In this document: positions 45,563 to 54,433 of the stretch, in pieces
How the letters are laid out: each line of letters opens with the position of its first letter
How positions within the stretch are numbered: position 1 is the stretch's first letter
Assembly (NCBI RefSeq): GCF_014649875.1
Contig: NZ_BMTW01000001.1
Coordinates: forward strand, 62,001 to 126,000
DNA: 64,000 bases
From: Streptomyces rubiginosohelvolus
Lineage (GTDB): Bacteria > Actinomycetota > Actinomycetes > Streptomycetales > Streptomycetaceae
Reading direction: 5' to 3'
Program-made: the position numbers and the translations under genes
Notes under the pieces: generated by a model
The model's input: the letters and a program-made list of their open reading frames with translations, nothing else
Told to the model about the DNA's origin: nothing
Database searches by the model: none

Positions 45563-48160
45563 GTGCCGCCTGCCCAGCACAGCCTGACGGTCCGCCTGTC
45601 ACCGGCCACCACCGACACCGCGCTCGCCGCCGCCCTCACGGCGACGGCCGAGCTGTGGTGGCCCGGGGATCGCCGCCACCCCCGGTTGTGGACGGAGTCC
45701 GTGCCCGCCCCGGCCGCTTCCGACACGGCGGCCCGGCGCCGCGCGGCCGAGGCGAGCCGCCCCGTCGCATCCGGCCACCGGCTGCGCGCGGTGCTGCTGC
45801 GGTACGCGGACGAGCGGCGGGAGGGAGCGACTGCGGGTCCCGACCTCGTCCTGACGGCCGACGGATCCGCCCTGGACGCGCGTTCGTTGCGGGTCGTCGC
45901 CCGGGTCCTGCGGGGCGATCTCGCCCCGGAGGCGGTGACGCCGCTCGCCGGTCCGCTCCCGCTCGACCTGCGCCTCGACGAGGAGACCCGCCGCCTCGCC
46001 TCGGCGCTCGCACTCACCGTCGGGCGGTACGAGGGGGCGTCAGCGGTGCGCGTCGCCGTCCCCGTACCGGCCCGGGGCCGGCCGCCGTACGCACTGGGGG
46101 CGCTCGACGGGTACGCGGTGTTCGCGGCGGACCTGTCGCCCGGCCGTACGGTCGCGGAGCTACTGGCAACCGAGCCGGTCGCGCCGGCCGACGGGGAGGA
46201 GCTGCCCCCGCTGGAGCTGGTGGCGGGTGACTGGCCCGCCGTCCTGCCGACCGGGCCGGGCTCCCTTCCCGTACCGGCGCACCAAGTGGAGGGCATACGG
46301 GAGCAGTTGCTGACCACCACACCCAACGCCCCTCTCGCCCTGCTGAATCCGCTGAGCGAGGCGGAGTCGACGGAACAACTGACCCTCGGATCCAGCCCCA
46401 AGGCCCCGGAAGCCCTCCGCATCGACGAGGCCTTCGCCGCGCAGGTCGCCGCCCGCCCCGAGGCCCCCGCGCTCACCGCCGGGTCCACCACGCTCTCGTA
46501 CGCCGAACTCGACGCCCGCGCGGAGGCGTTGGCCGACGGGCTGTACGCCCACGGGGTCCGCCCCGGTGATCTCGTCGGGCTCTGCCTGCCCCGCTCGACG
46601 GACCTCGTGGCGGCGATGCTCGCCGTGCTGAAGGCGGACGCGGTCCACGTGCCGCTGGATCCGGAGCATCCGGCGGACCGGCGGGAGCGCACCGCGCGGG
46701 ACGCCGGGGTCCGGCTGATCGTCGAGGACCCGGCGCCCCTCATCGGCCACCCGCCCCGCCCCGCCGCACCCGGCGGAGAGCCGGGCTCACCCGCGTACGT
46801 CATCCACACCTCGGGATCGACCGGCCGCCCCAAGGGGGTCGTCGTCCCGCACGGTAACGTCACGGCCCTGGTCGGCGCCGTCCGCGAGGACTTCGGCCTC
46901 TCCCCCGACGACACCTGGACGTGCTTCCACTCGGCGGCGTTCGACTTCTCGGTGTGGGAGATCTGGGGCGCGCTGCTGACGGGCGGGCGGCTGGTGGTCG
47001 TGGACCACTGGACGACCCGCTCCCCGGAGGACTTCCACGCGCTGCTGGTCCGGGAGGGGGTGAGCGTGCTGAGCCAGACCCCCTCCGCGTTCACCCAGCT
47101 CGCGGCGGCCGACCGGGCCGCAAAGGAAACCGTGGACGCACGGCTGGTGGTGCTCGGCGGCGAACCGCTGGACGCCCGGCCGCTGCTGGACTGGTTCGAC
47201 CGGCACCCGGAGGATCGTTGCCGGCTGGTCAACATGTACGGGATCACCGAGACCACCGTCCATGTCACGGCGGCCACGGTGACCCGGCGGGAGGCGCTCG
47301 CCGGTTCCCGGTCCGTGGGGCGGCCGCTGCCCGGCTGGTCGGTCCGGGTCCTGGACGCGCACGGGCGGCCGGTGCCGCCGGGTGCGCCCGGGGAGATCGT
47401 GGTGGGCGGGGCGGGCGTGGCGCTCGGCTATCTGAACCGGCCCGCCCTGACCGCCGAACGTTTCGTGCCGGACCCCCTGGACCCGGCGGGGCGGCGGCTC
47501 TACCGCAGCGGGGACCTGGGGCGGCTGCTGCCCGACGGAACGCTGGAACACCTGGGCCGGATCGACGACCAGGTGCAGGTGCGGGGCTTCCGGATCGAGC
47601 CGGGCGAGATCCGGCACGTGCTGCTGGAGGACCCGGCGGTGTCGTCGGCGGCGGTCACCGTGACCGGCGGCGACGCCGGTGACGCTGCGGCCGTGCGGAT
47701 CGACGCGTACGTGGTTCCGGCCCCGGGGGCGGGCGAGGGCCCCGGCCCCGTACGGGAGCGGGCGGCCCGGCTGCTGCCGCCGCACATGGTTCCCGCGACG
47801 GTGACCGTGCTGCCGGCCCTCCCCCTCACCGCGAACGGCAAGCTGGACCCGGCCCGGCTGCCCGCACCCGGGACGCGGCGCGATCCGGTGACGACTGCCG
47901 CCCCGGCCGCAGCGCCTCACGAAGCCTCCCACGAGGCCGGTCCGGCCGCCGCCCTCGCCGCCATCTGGTGTGACGTGCTCGGCGTCGAGGCGATCGGCCC
48001 GGATGACGACTTCTGGGATCTGGGCGGCAATTCGCTGTACGCGATCCGGATCGGCACGCTCGCCCGGGAGCGCGGGCTGCCCGGTGTACCGCTGCGCCAG
48101 CTCTATCTGACGCCGACGCTGGGGGCACTGTCCGAGGCCCTGGCCAGGAAGAAGACATGA
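45563..48160 (+). CDS. Non-ribosomal peptide synthetase, (degenerate C-like)-A-PCP, threonine-like code
   Basis: An 865-residue protein. About 1-285 look like a shortened condensation-type fold without an HHxxxDG motif (LVLTADGSALDARSLRVVAR is the nearest relic). About 290-780 are a complete adenylation domain: YVIHTSGSTGRPKGVVVPHG, FDFSVWEIWGALL, NMYGITETTVHV, YRSGDLGRL and TANGKLD. Reading the pocket positions gives D-F-W-S-V-G-M-V-H-K, one conservative step from the threonine code DFWNVGMVHK and two from DFWNIGMVHK (from memory). PCP with S824 in LGGNS ends the protein; there is no thioesterase. GTG 45563 with GAGGAG 9 nt upstream. Last gene of the operon; a hairpin follows. Confidence 0.93.
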   Translation: MPPAQHSLTVRLSPATTDTALAAALTATAELWWPGDRRHPRLWTESVPAPAASDTAARRRAAEASRPVASGHRLRAVLLRYADERREGATAGPDLVLTADGSALDARSLRVVARVLRGDLAPEAVTPLAGPLPLDLRLDEETRRLASALALTVGRYEGASAVRVAVPVPARGRPPYALGALDGYAVFAADLSPGRTVAELLATEPVAPADGEELPPLELVAGDWPAVLPTGPGSLPVPAHQVEGIREQLLTTTPNAPLALLNPLSEAESTEQLTLGSSPKAPEALRIDEAFAAQVAARPEAPALTAGSTTLSYAELDARAEALADGLYAHGVRPGDLVGLCLPRSTDLVAAMLAVLKADAVHVPLDPEHPADRRERTARDAGVRLIVEDPAPLIGHPPRPAAPGGEPGSPAYVIHTSGSTGRPKGVVVPHGNVTALVGAVREDFGLSPDDTWTCFHSAAFDFSVWEIWGALLTGGRLVVVDHWTTRSPEDFHALLVREGVSVLSQTPSAFTQLAAADRAAKETVDARLVVLGGEPLDARPLLDWFDRHPEDRCRLVNMYGITETTVHVTAATVTRREALAGSRSVGRPLPGWSVRVLDAHGRPVPPGAPGEIVVGGAGVALGYLNRPALTAERFVPDPLDPAGRRLYRSGDLGRLLPDGTLEHLGRIDDQVQVRGFRIEPGEIRHVLLEDPAVSSAAVTVTGGDAGDAAAVRIDAYVVPAPGAGEGPGPVRERAARLLPPHMVPATVTVLPALPLTANGKLDPARLPAPGTRRDPVTTAAPAAAPHEASHEAGPAAALAAIWCDVLGVEAIGPDDDFWDLGGNSLYAIRIGTLARERGLPGVPLRQLYLTPTLGALSEALARKKT

Positions 48161-48183
48161 CGAGGGCTCTGAAGACATGAGAA

Positions 48184-48216
48184 GAGGGGGCGACCGCCCC
48201 ACACGGTCGCCCCCTC
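48184..48216. terminator. Hairpin terminator at the right end of the cluster
   Basis: A perfect 13-bp stem (48184-48196 with 48204-48216) and 7-nt loop between the convergent NRPS and SGNH hydrolase genes. Confidence 0.8.
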
Positions 48217-48231
48217 GCTCACCGGCCGCGG

Positions 48232-49785
48232 CTACACGAAGCGCTGCTTCGCGCTGCCGTCGCACGTCTGGAGCCTGAGCGGGTCCTTTGCTCCCGCCAG
48301 CGTCAGACACAGGCCCGTCGCGGCGGCCGGGCGGATCGTGCCCGACTGCTGGACGAACTTCTGGTTGGCCGCGCCCGCGCAGTTCCACACGATGAGCGTG
48401 GCGCCCGGGTTGTACTTGGCGCCGGACACGTCCAGGCACCGGTCGTGGCTGAGCGCGGTGCGCAGGGTCTGCGTACCGGTGTCGTACCACCAGTTCTGGT
48501 TGCGTCCGCCGTGGCAGTCCCAGCCGCCGATGGCCGTGCCGTTACGGGTGACCGAGCCCGGCACGTCGACACAGGTGCCGGTGGCCTCGTTCTCCAGCGG
48601 GGTGAACAGGTCGTCCCAGGCCTTACCGGTCAGGACCGGGTTTCCCGTGCTCGCCGGGTCGGCGCAGCTCGCCTCGCGCAGCCCGGAGTCGTACAGCTGG
48701 GTCAGGCAGGAGGCGAAGGCCCGGTGGCCGGCCGCGTTGGGGTGGAAGGACTGCCGGACGGAGTTCTCGTCGGGCAGGCCGGGCTTGCTCAGGTCGATGT
48801 AGAGGCCGCGCGCCCAGGGGGCCTCGCTGCACACCTCGTGGCCGTGGAAGAGCCGGGAGTTGTCGAGGTAGGAGGCCCCGGTGCTCGCGGCGGCCTTGCG
48901 CATGCCGGCCTGGAAGGCGGGCACGGCGGTGTTGCGGCCCCAGACGGTGTCGGAGTCGTAGCCGAGGCCGCCGCAGATGAGCTTGCCGGGGAAGTTCGGG
49001 TTGTCGCGGAAGTCCGGGCCGATCGGGCTCGGGTAGCCCATCAGGACGAGCTTGTAGTCGTTGTTCGCGTATCCGGCTCCGGTCATCACCGTCCGCAGAT
49101 CGCGGACCGTCGCCTCGACCTTGGGGACCAGCGCGTCGACGCGGGCCTGCCAGCCGCCCGCGTACTTCGGCTCGCAGGGGCCCTGGAGGCTGATGTAGCG
49201 GACCACGCAGTCGGTCATGACCGGGCCGAACTGGAGGTCGTCGTTGGCTCCGGCGACCAGGACGATCATCTTGATCCGGGTGTTGCGGGCCTTGACCGCG
49301 AGGCTGTCGCTCTGCACGAGCTCGTCGGCGTACTGCTTGTTTCCGCCGATTTTGATGTTCCCGGTATAGGCGCCGGAGCAGGAGACGTTGTACGTGACGT
49401 CCGCCGCGATGCCCGTGCGGTGGATGGCGGCCTCCGGGGAGCGGTGGCACCAGTTGTCCGGCCCGTTCGTTCCGGGGTCGTAGGTGCCGACGCCCTCACC
49501 GGAGATCTCGCTGTCGCCGAGCGAGATCAGCCCGGTCTTGCGTTCGGCGAGCGGCCGCTCGGCGGGGCTGCCGTACAGCTGGGTGGCTTCGGCGGCCCGG
49601 ACGGCTTCCAGCGCGGGCGGAAGAGGGGTGGATGCGATAGAGCTGGTAGCCGACTCCGTCGCGCCCGCGGGTCCGGCGGCGGCCATACCGCCGACGGCAG
49701 CCGCGAGAGCGACGGTGGCGGCGACGGTACAGCGGAGCCGGCGAAGGCTTCGGAGCCCTCGAAGTCTGGTGCTGGTGCGCCTCAT
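48232..49785 (-). CDS. Secreted SGNH/GDSL hydrolase with ricin-type lectin domain
   Basis: A 517-residue secreted protein. The long, Arg-rich signal peptide (MRRTSTRLRGLRSLRRL then CTVAATVALAAAVGGMAAAG) is followed by an SGNH hydrolase (about 75-385): nucleophile Ser in ISLGDSEISGEG, oxyanion Asn in VAGANDDLQFG, and DExxH-like catalytic pair near SFHPNAAGHRAF. About 390-517 are a ricin-B-type beta-trefoil (GTCVDVPGSVTRNG, QNWWYDT, DRCLDVSGAKYNPG, NQKFVQQSG) that binds carbohydrate. It probably de-esterifies a polysaccharide or lipid outside the cell. GGGAGG before ATG 49785. Probably not part of the cluster: convergent to it and divergent from fumC. Confidence 0.93.
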   Translation of the reverse strand: MRRTSTRLRGLRSLRRLRCTVAATVALAAAVGGMAAAGPAGATESATSSIASTPLPPALEAVRAAEATQLYGSPAERPLAERKTGLISLGDSEISGEGVGTYDPGTNGPDNWCHRSPEAAIHRTGIAADVTYNVSCSGAYTGNIKIGGNKQYADELVQSDSLAVKARNTRIKMIVLVAGANDDLQFGPVMTDCVVRYISLQGPCEPKYAGGWQARVDALVPKVEATVRDLRTVMTGAGYANNDYKLVLMGYPSPIGPDFRDNPNFPGKLICGGLGYDSDTVWGRNTAVPAFQAGMRKAAASTGASYLDNSRLFHGHEVCSEAPWARGLYIDLSKPGLPDENSVRQSFHPNAAGHRAFASCLTQLYDSGLREASCADPASTGNPVLTGKAWDDLFTPLENEATGTCVDVPGSVTRNGTAIGGWDCHGGRNQNWWYDTGTQTLRTALSHDRCLDVSGAKYNPGATLIVWNCAGAANQKFVQQSGTIRPAAATGLCLTLAGAKDPLRLQTCDGSAKQRFV

Positions 49786-49890
49786 TGCGCCTCCCGGTAA
49801 GTGGTTACCCCCGGTATTTACTGGCTGGTAGGCCGCTTGGGAATACAGAGAACAAGACAAGTGCTCATCTTTTGCAGGAGGTTTAAACAC

Positions 49891-51306
<1,416 letters not shown>

Positions 51307-51362
51307 TCCCCGGGTGACCTGAGTCGCAGCGGGCCGGTGGGAGCGCTCCGTAAGATCTCTCC

Positions 51363-52049
51363 ATGACAGGTACGGGAGAGTGCGCACGCTGGGCGCCGGG
51401 GGACCAGATCCTCTGGCGCTACCGCGACAACGGCCGGGCCCACCGGACGGCCGGTGCCCCGCCCGTGCACATCTGCCGTCCGGTGACCGTCGTGCAGGAC
51501 ACCGACGAGCTGCTCGCCGTCTGGATGGCGCCGGGCACCGAGTGCGTGCGGCCGGTCCTGGCGAACGGCACCCAGGTGCACGCCGAACCGCTGGCCACCC
51601 GCTACACCGCGCCGCGCACCACGGCCCGCTCGACGTGGTTCGGCTCCGGGGTGCTGAAGCTGGCCCGGCCGGGCGACCCGTGGTCGGTGTGGCTGTTCTG
51701 GGACCGCGGCTGGATGTTCCGCAACTGGTACGTGAATCTGGAGGAGCCCCGCACCCGGTGGTCCGGAGGAGTGGATTCCGAGGATCACTTTCTCGACATC
51801 TCCGTGAACCCCGACCGGAGCTGGAAGTGGCTCGACGAGGACGAGTTCGCGCAGGCTCAGCAGGTCGGCCTGATGGACCGGGGAACGGCCCGGCGGGTCC
51901 GGGAGGCGGGCCTGGCGGCGGTCGAGGTGATCACCGGCTGGGGGTCGCCGTTCCGGGACGGCTGGGAGCACTGGCGGCCCGATCCGGGGTGGCAGGTGCC
52001 GCCGCTGCCGGATGACTGGGACCGCACCCCTGCCCGTCTGCCGTCGTGA
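51363..52049 (+). CDS. DUF402 family protein
   Basis: A 228-residue protein with the DUF402 pattern: GDQILWRYRDNGRAHRTAGA, then VWLFWDRGWMFRNWYVNLEE, VDSEDHFLDISVNPDRSWKWLDEDEFAQA. The WYVNLEE and DxxLD acidic residues are the metal/phosphate-binding ones of this fold; characterised DUF402 proteins hydrolyse nucleoside diphosphates or polyphosphate-like substrates. No ribosome site, but TAAGAT (51351-51356) ends 6 nt before ATG 51363: likely leaderless. Confidence 0.9.
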   Translation: MTGTGECARWAPGDQILWRYRDNGRAHRTAGAPPVHICRPVTVVQDTDELLAVWMAPGTECVRPVLANGTQVHAEPLATRYTAPRTTARSTWFGSGVLKLARPGDPWSVWLFWDRGWMFRNWYVNLEEPRTRWSGGVDSEDHFLDISVNPDRSWKWLDEDEFAQAQQVGLMDRGTARRVREAGLAAVEVITGWGSPFRDGWEHWRPDPGWQVPPLPDDWDRTPARLPS

Positions 52050-52233
52050 GACCCTGGAAGAACCCTTCGGGCGGCCCGGTCGGCAGGTCCGGTCGTACGG
52101 AGGGCCGATCGCCGCAACCAGCGGGCACCACACCGGAACTGACCACAAGTCACCACACCGGTCGTACGGAGCGACGGGCCACGGACCCGGACGTTCCGCG
52201 CGGTCGCGGGAACCACTACGAGGGGGTGGAGAC
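52050..52233. promoter_or_regulatory. Repeat-bearing leader upstream of the SpoIIE-type phosphatase
   Basis: Part of a 384-bp gap. It contains two direct repeats: CCGGTCGTACGGAG at 52089-52102 and 52158-52171, and CACCACACCGG at 52126-52136 and 52151-52161. They may be regulator sites for the downstream phosphatase gene. No larger gene is supported. Confidence 0.4.
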
Positions 52234-52437
52234 ATGCACGCCGTCCGCTGCCCGCTCGCCGCGTCCGCTGCCGGAGGGGTCGCCTGTCGGCCATCTCCGC
52301 GGCGCTCGGTTTCGGCCCCTTCATCGGGGGCATCCGGTGACAGCCGTTGTTCTTCCCGCGCTTGCCGGGGCACAGTGACGCCCCACGAGGCGACTGCCTC
52401 ATCCAACCGGCCCGGACGGACGGAATCCCACGCGTGA
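52234..52437 (+). CDS. Possible small leader ORF, 67 residues
   Basis: An ATG at 52234 preceded by GGGTGGAG at 4-5 nt opens a frame of 67 residues (MHAVRCPLAASAAGGVACR) whose stop overlaps the phosphatase GTG by GTGA. The protein is Ser/Arg/Ala/Gly-rich with five Cys residues and no recognisable domain, so it may exist only to couple translation. Third-position GC is weak, and it could equally be non-coding. Confidence 0.35.
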   Translation: MHAVRCPLAASAAGGVACRPSPRRSVSAPSSGASGDSRCSSRACRGTVTPHEATASSNRPGRTESHA

Positions 52438-54341
52438 CGGAGCACCCCACCTCCCACGAAGGCCGGCAGCCGCTGGCTGCCCGGCCTCAGGAGCGCACCC
52501 GGCCCCGGCAGCAGGACGCCGCGGCCGCGGCTGCCGCCGCCTCGGTGCCGGCTCCGGCCGCCGCGCCGAACCCGGGTCCCGGACCGGCCGCCGTCGCCGA
52601 CGCGCAGGCGGCCACCCGCCGCGAGGGCGACCGGCTGCGGTTCGTCGGCGCGGCGACCCGGCGGATCGCCCGGGGCATAGACCTGGACGAGATCGTCCTC
52701 GGGCTGTGCCGGGCCAGTGTGCCGACGTTCTCCGACGCGATCCTGGTCTACCTCCGCGATCCGCTGCCGGTGGGCGACGAGCGGCCGGTGAGCCCGTTCG
52801 TCCTGCGGCTGCGGCGCAGCGACCGGCTGCGCGTCAGCGACGAGGAGGGCGCCGAGGCGACCGGTTCCGAGACGGAGCGGCTGCGGCCGCTGATCCTGGA
52901 CCCGCAGGCCGACCTGATGCCCGCCGCCGAGCTGTGCGAAGTGCGGGCGGGCGGGGCGCTGGCCGAGGTGCTGCGCGGGGTGCGGCCGGTGTTCGGCGAC
53001 TCCGCGGCGGCGCGGGCCGCGCTGCCGGAGCTGCTCGGCCCCGGCCGGTCCGTGCCCACCGGGCACCGGGCGATCCTGGCCCCGCTGCGCGGCCGGCGGC
53101 GGGTCATCGGGGCGGCGGTCTTCGTGCGCGGCACCGAGCGCACCCCGTTCGAGGCCAGTGACCTGCTGGTCGCGGCGCAGCTGGCGACGCACACCGCGCT
53201 CGGCATCGACAAGGCCGTACTGTACGGGCGCGAGGCCTACATCGCCGACGAGCTGCAGCGCACGATGCTGCCCGACTCGCTCCCCCAGCCCACCGGCGTC
53301 CGGCTCGCCTCGCGCTACCTCCCGGCGGCCGAGACCGCCCGGGTCGGCGGCGACTGGTACGACGCGATCCCGCTGCCCGGCAGCCGGGTCGCGCTGGTCG
53401 TCGGCGACGTGATGGGCCATTCCATGACCTCGGCGGCGATCATGGGCCAGCTCCGGACGACGGCGCAGACCCTGGCGCAGCTCGATCTGCCGCCGCAGGA
53501 GGTGCTGCACCACCTGGACGAGCAGGCGCAGCGGCTCGGCAGCGACCGGATGGCGACCTGCCTGTACGCGGTGTACGACCCGGTCGCGCACCGGATCACC
53601 ATCGCCAACGCCGGGCACCCGCCGCCCGTGCTGCTGCATCTGGGCGGGCGGGCCGAGGTGCTGCGGGTGCCGCCGGGCGCCCCGATCGGGGTGGGCGGGG
53701 TCGACTTCGAGGCCGTCGAGCTGGACGCGCCCGCCGGGGCGACGCTCCTGCTGTACACCGACGGTCTGGTGGAGTCGCGGCTGCGGGACGTGTGGACGGG
53801 CATCGAGCAGCTGAGGGAGCGCCTGGCGGCGACCGCGCAGCTCACCGGCCCCGACCACTCGCCGCCGCTGGAAGCGCTCTGCGACGACGTGCTGGACATG
53901 CTCGGCCCGGGCGACCGGGACGACGACATCGCGCTGCTGGCCGCCCGCTTCGACGGGATCGCGCCGAGCGATGTGGCGTACTGGTATCTGGAGCCGGAGG
54001 ACGCGGCTCCGGGCCGGGCCCGGAGGCTGGCCCGGCGGGCGCTGAGCCGCTGGGGTCTGGACGATCTGGCCGACGAGGTGGAGCTGCTGGTCAGCGAGGT
54101 CGTCACCAACGCGGTGCGCTATGCGGAGCGGCCGGTGACGCTGCGGCTGCTGCGGACCGATGTGCTGCGCTGCGAGGTCGGGGACGATTCCCCGCAGCTG
54201 CCCCGGCAGCGCCGGGCGCGCGAGACGGACGAGGGCGGCCGCGGGCTGTTCCTGGTCAACCGGCTGGCCCGGCGGTGGGGTGCGACCCGGCTGTCGACCG
54301 GCAAGGTCGTCTGGTTCGAGATGGCGGCCCGGGCGCAGTAG
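52434..54341 (+). CDS. GAF-SpoIIE phosphatase with C-terminal HATPase domain
   Basis: A 635-residue regulator. A low-complexity Ala/Pro head (about 20-60) is followed by a GAF domain (about 70-285), a SpoIIE/PP2C phosphatase (about 290-505: VGGDWYDAIPLPGSRVALVV, GDVMGHSMTSAA, NAGHPPPVLLHL, LLLYTDGLVES) and an HATPase (about 525-630: LLVSEVVTNAVRYA, DEGGRGLFLVNRLARRWG). Related to the phosphatase at 1348-3969 but without PAS sensors. Likely dephosphorylates an anti-anti-sigma factor. GTG 52434 overlaps a candidate leader ORF. Confidence 0.92.
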   Translation: MTEHPTSHEGRQPLAARPQERTRPRQQDAAAAAAAASVPAPAAAPNPGPGPAAVADAQAATRREGDRLRFVGAATRRIARGIDLDEIVLGLCRASVPTFSDAILVYLRDPLPVGDERPVSPFVLRLRRSDRLRVSDEEGAEATGSETERLRPLILDPQADLMPAAELCEVRAGGALAEVLRGVRPVFGDSAAARAALPELLGPGRSVPTGHRAILAPLRGRRRVIGAAVFVRGTERTPFEASDLLVAAQLATHTALGIDKAVLYGREAYIADELQRTMLPDSLPQPTGVRLASRYLPAAETARVGGDWYDAIPLPGSRVALVVGDVMGHSMTSAAIMGQLRTTAQTLAQLDLPPQEVLHHLDEQAQRLGSDRMATCLYAVYDPVAHRITIANAGHPPPVLLHLGGRAEVLRVPPGAPIGVGGVDFEAVELDAPAGATLLLYTDGLVESRLRDVWTGIEQLRERLAATAQLTGPDHSPPLEALCDDVLDMLGPGDRDDDIALLAARFDGIAPSDVAYWYLEPEDAAPGRARRLARRALSRWGLDDLADEVELLVSEVVTNAVRYAERPVTLRLLRTDVLRCEVGDDSPQLPRQRRARETDEGGRGLFLVNRLARRWGATRLSTGKVVWFEMAARAQ

Positions 54342-54354
54342 CGGGCGGTGGGAA

Positions 54355-54402
54355 GGACATGAGGGAGGGGCGGACCGATCGGTCCGCCCCTCCCTCATGT
54401 CC
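54355..54402. terminator. Bidirectional hairpin terminator
   Basis: A perfect 22-bp stem (54355-54376 with 54381-54402) around GATC, between the convergent SpoIIE-type phosphatase and penicillin-binding protein genes. Confidence 0.88.
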
Positions 54403-54433
54403 GTAGAGCCGTGTCCGCGGTGCTGTCAGGCCC

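Noticed and set aside
48232..49785. Including the SGNH-lectin hydrolase in the biosynthetic cluster
   Set aside because: It is convergent with the operon, separated by a terminator, has a Sec signal peptide and a lectin domain, and is divergent from fumC; extracellular polymer breakdown is more likely.
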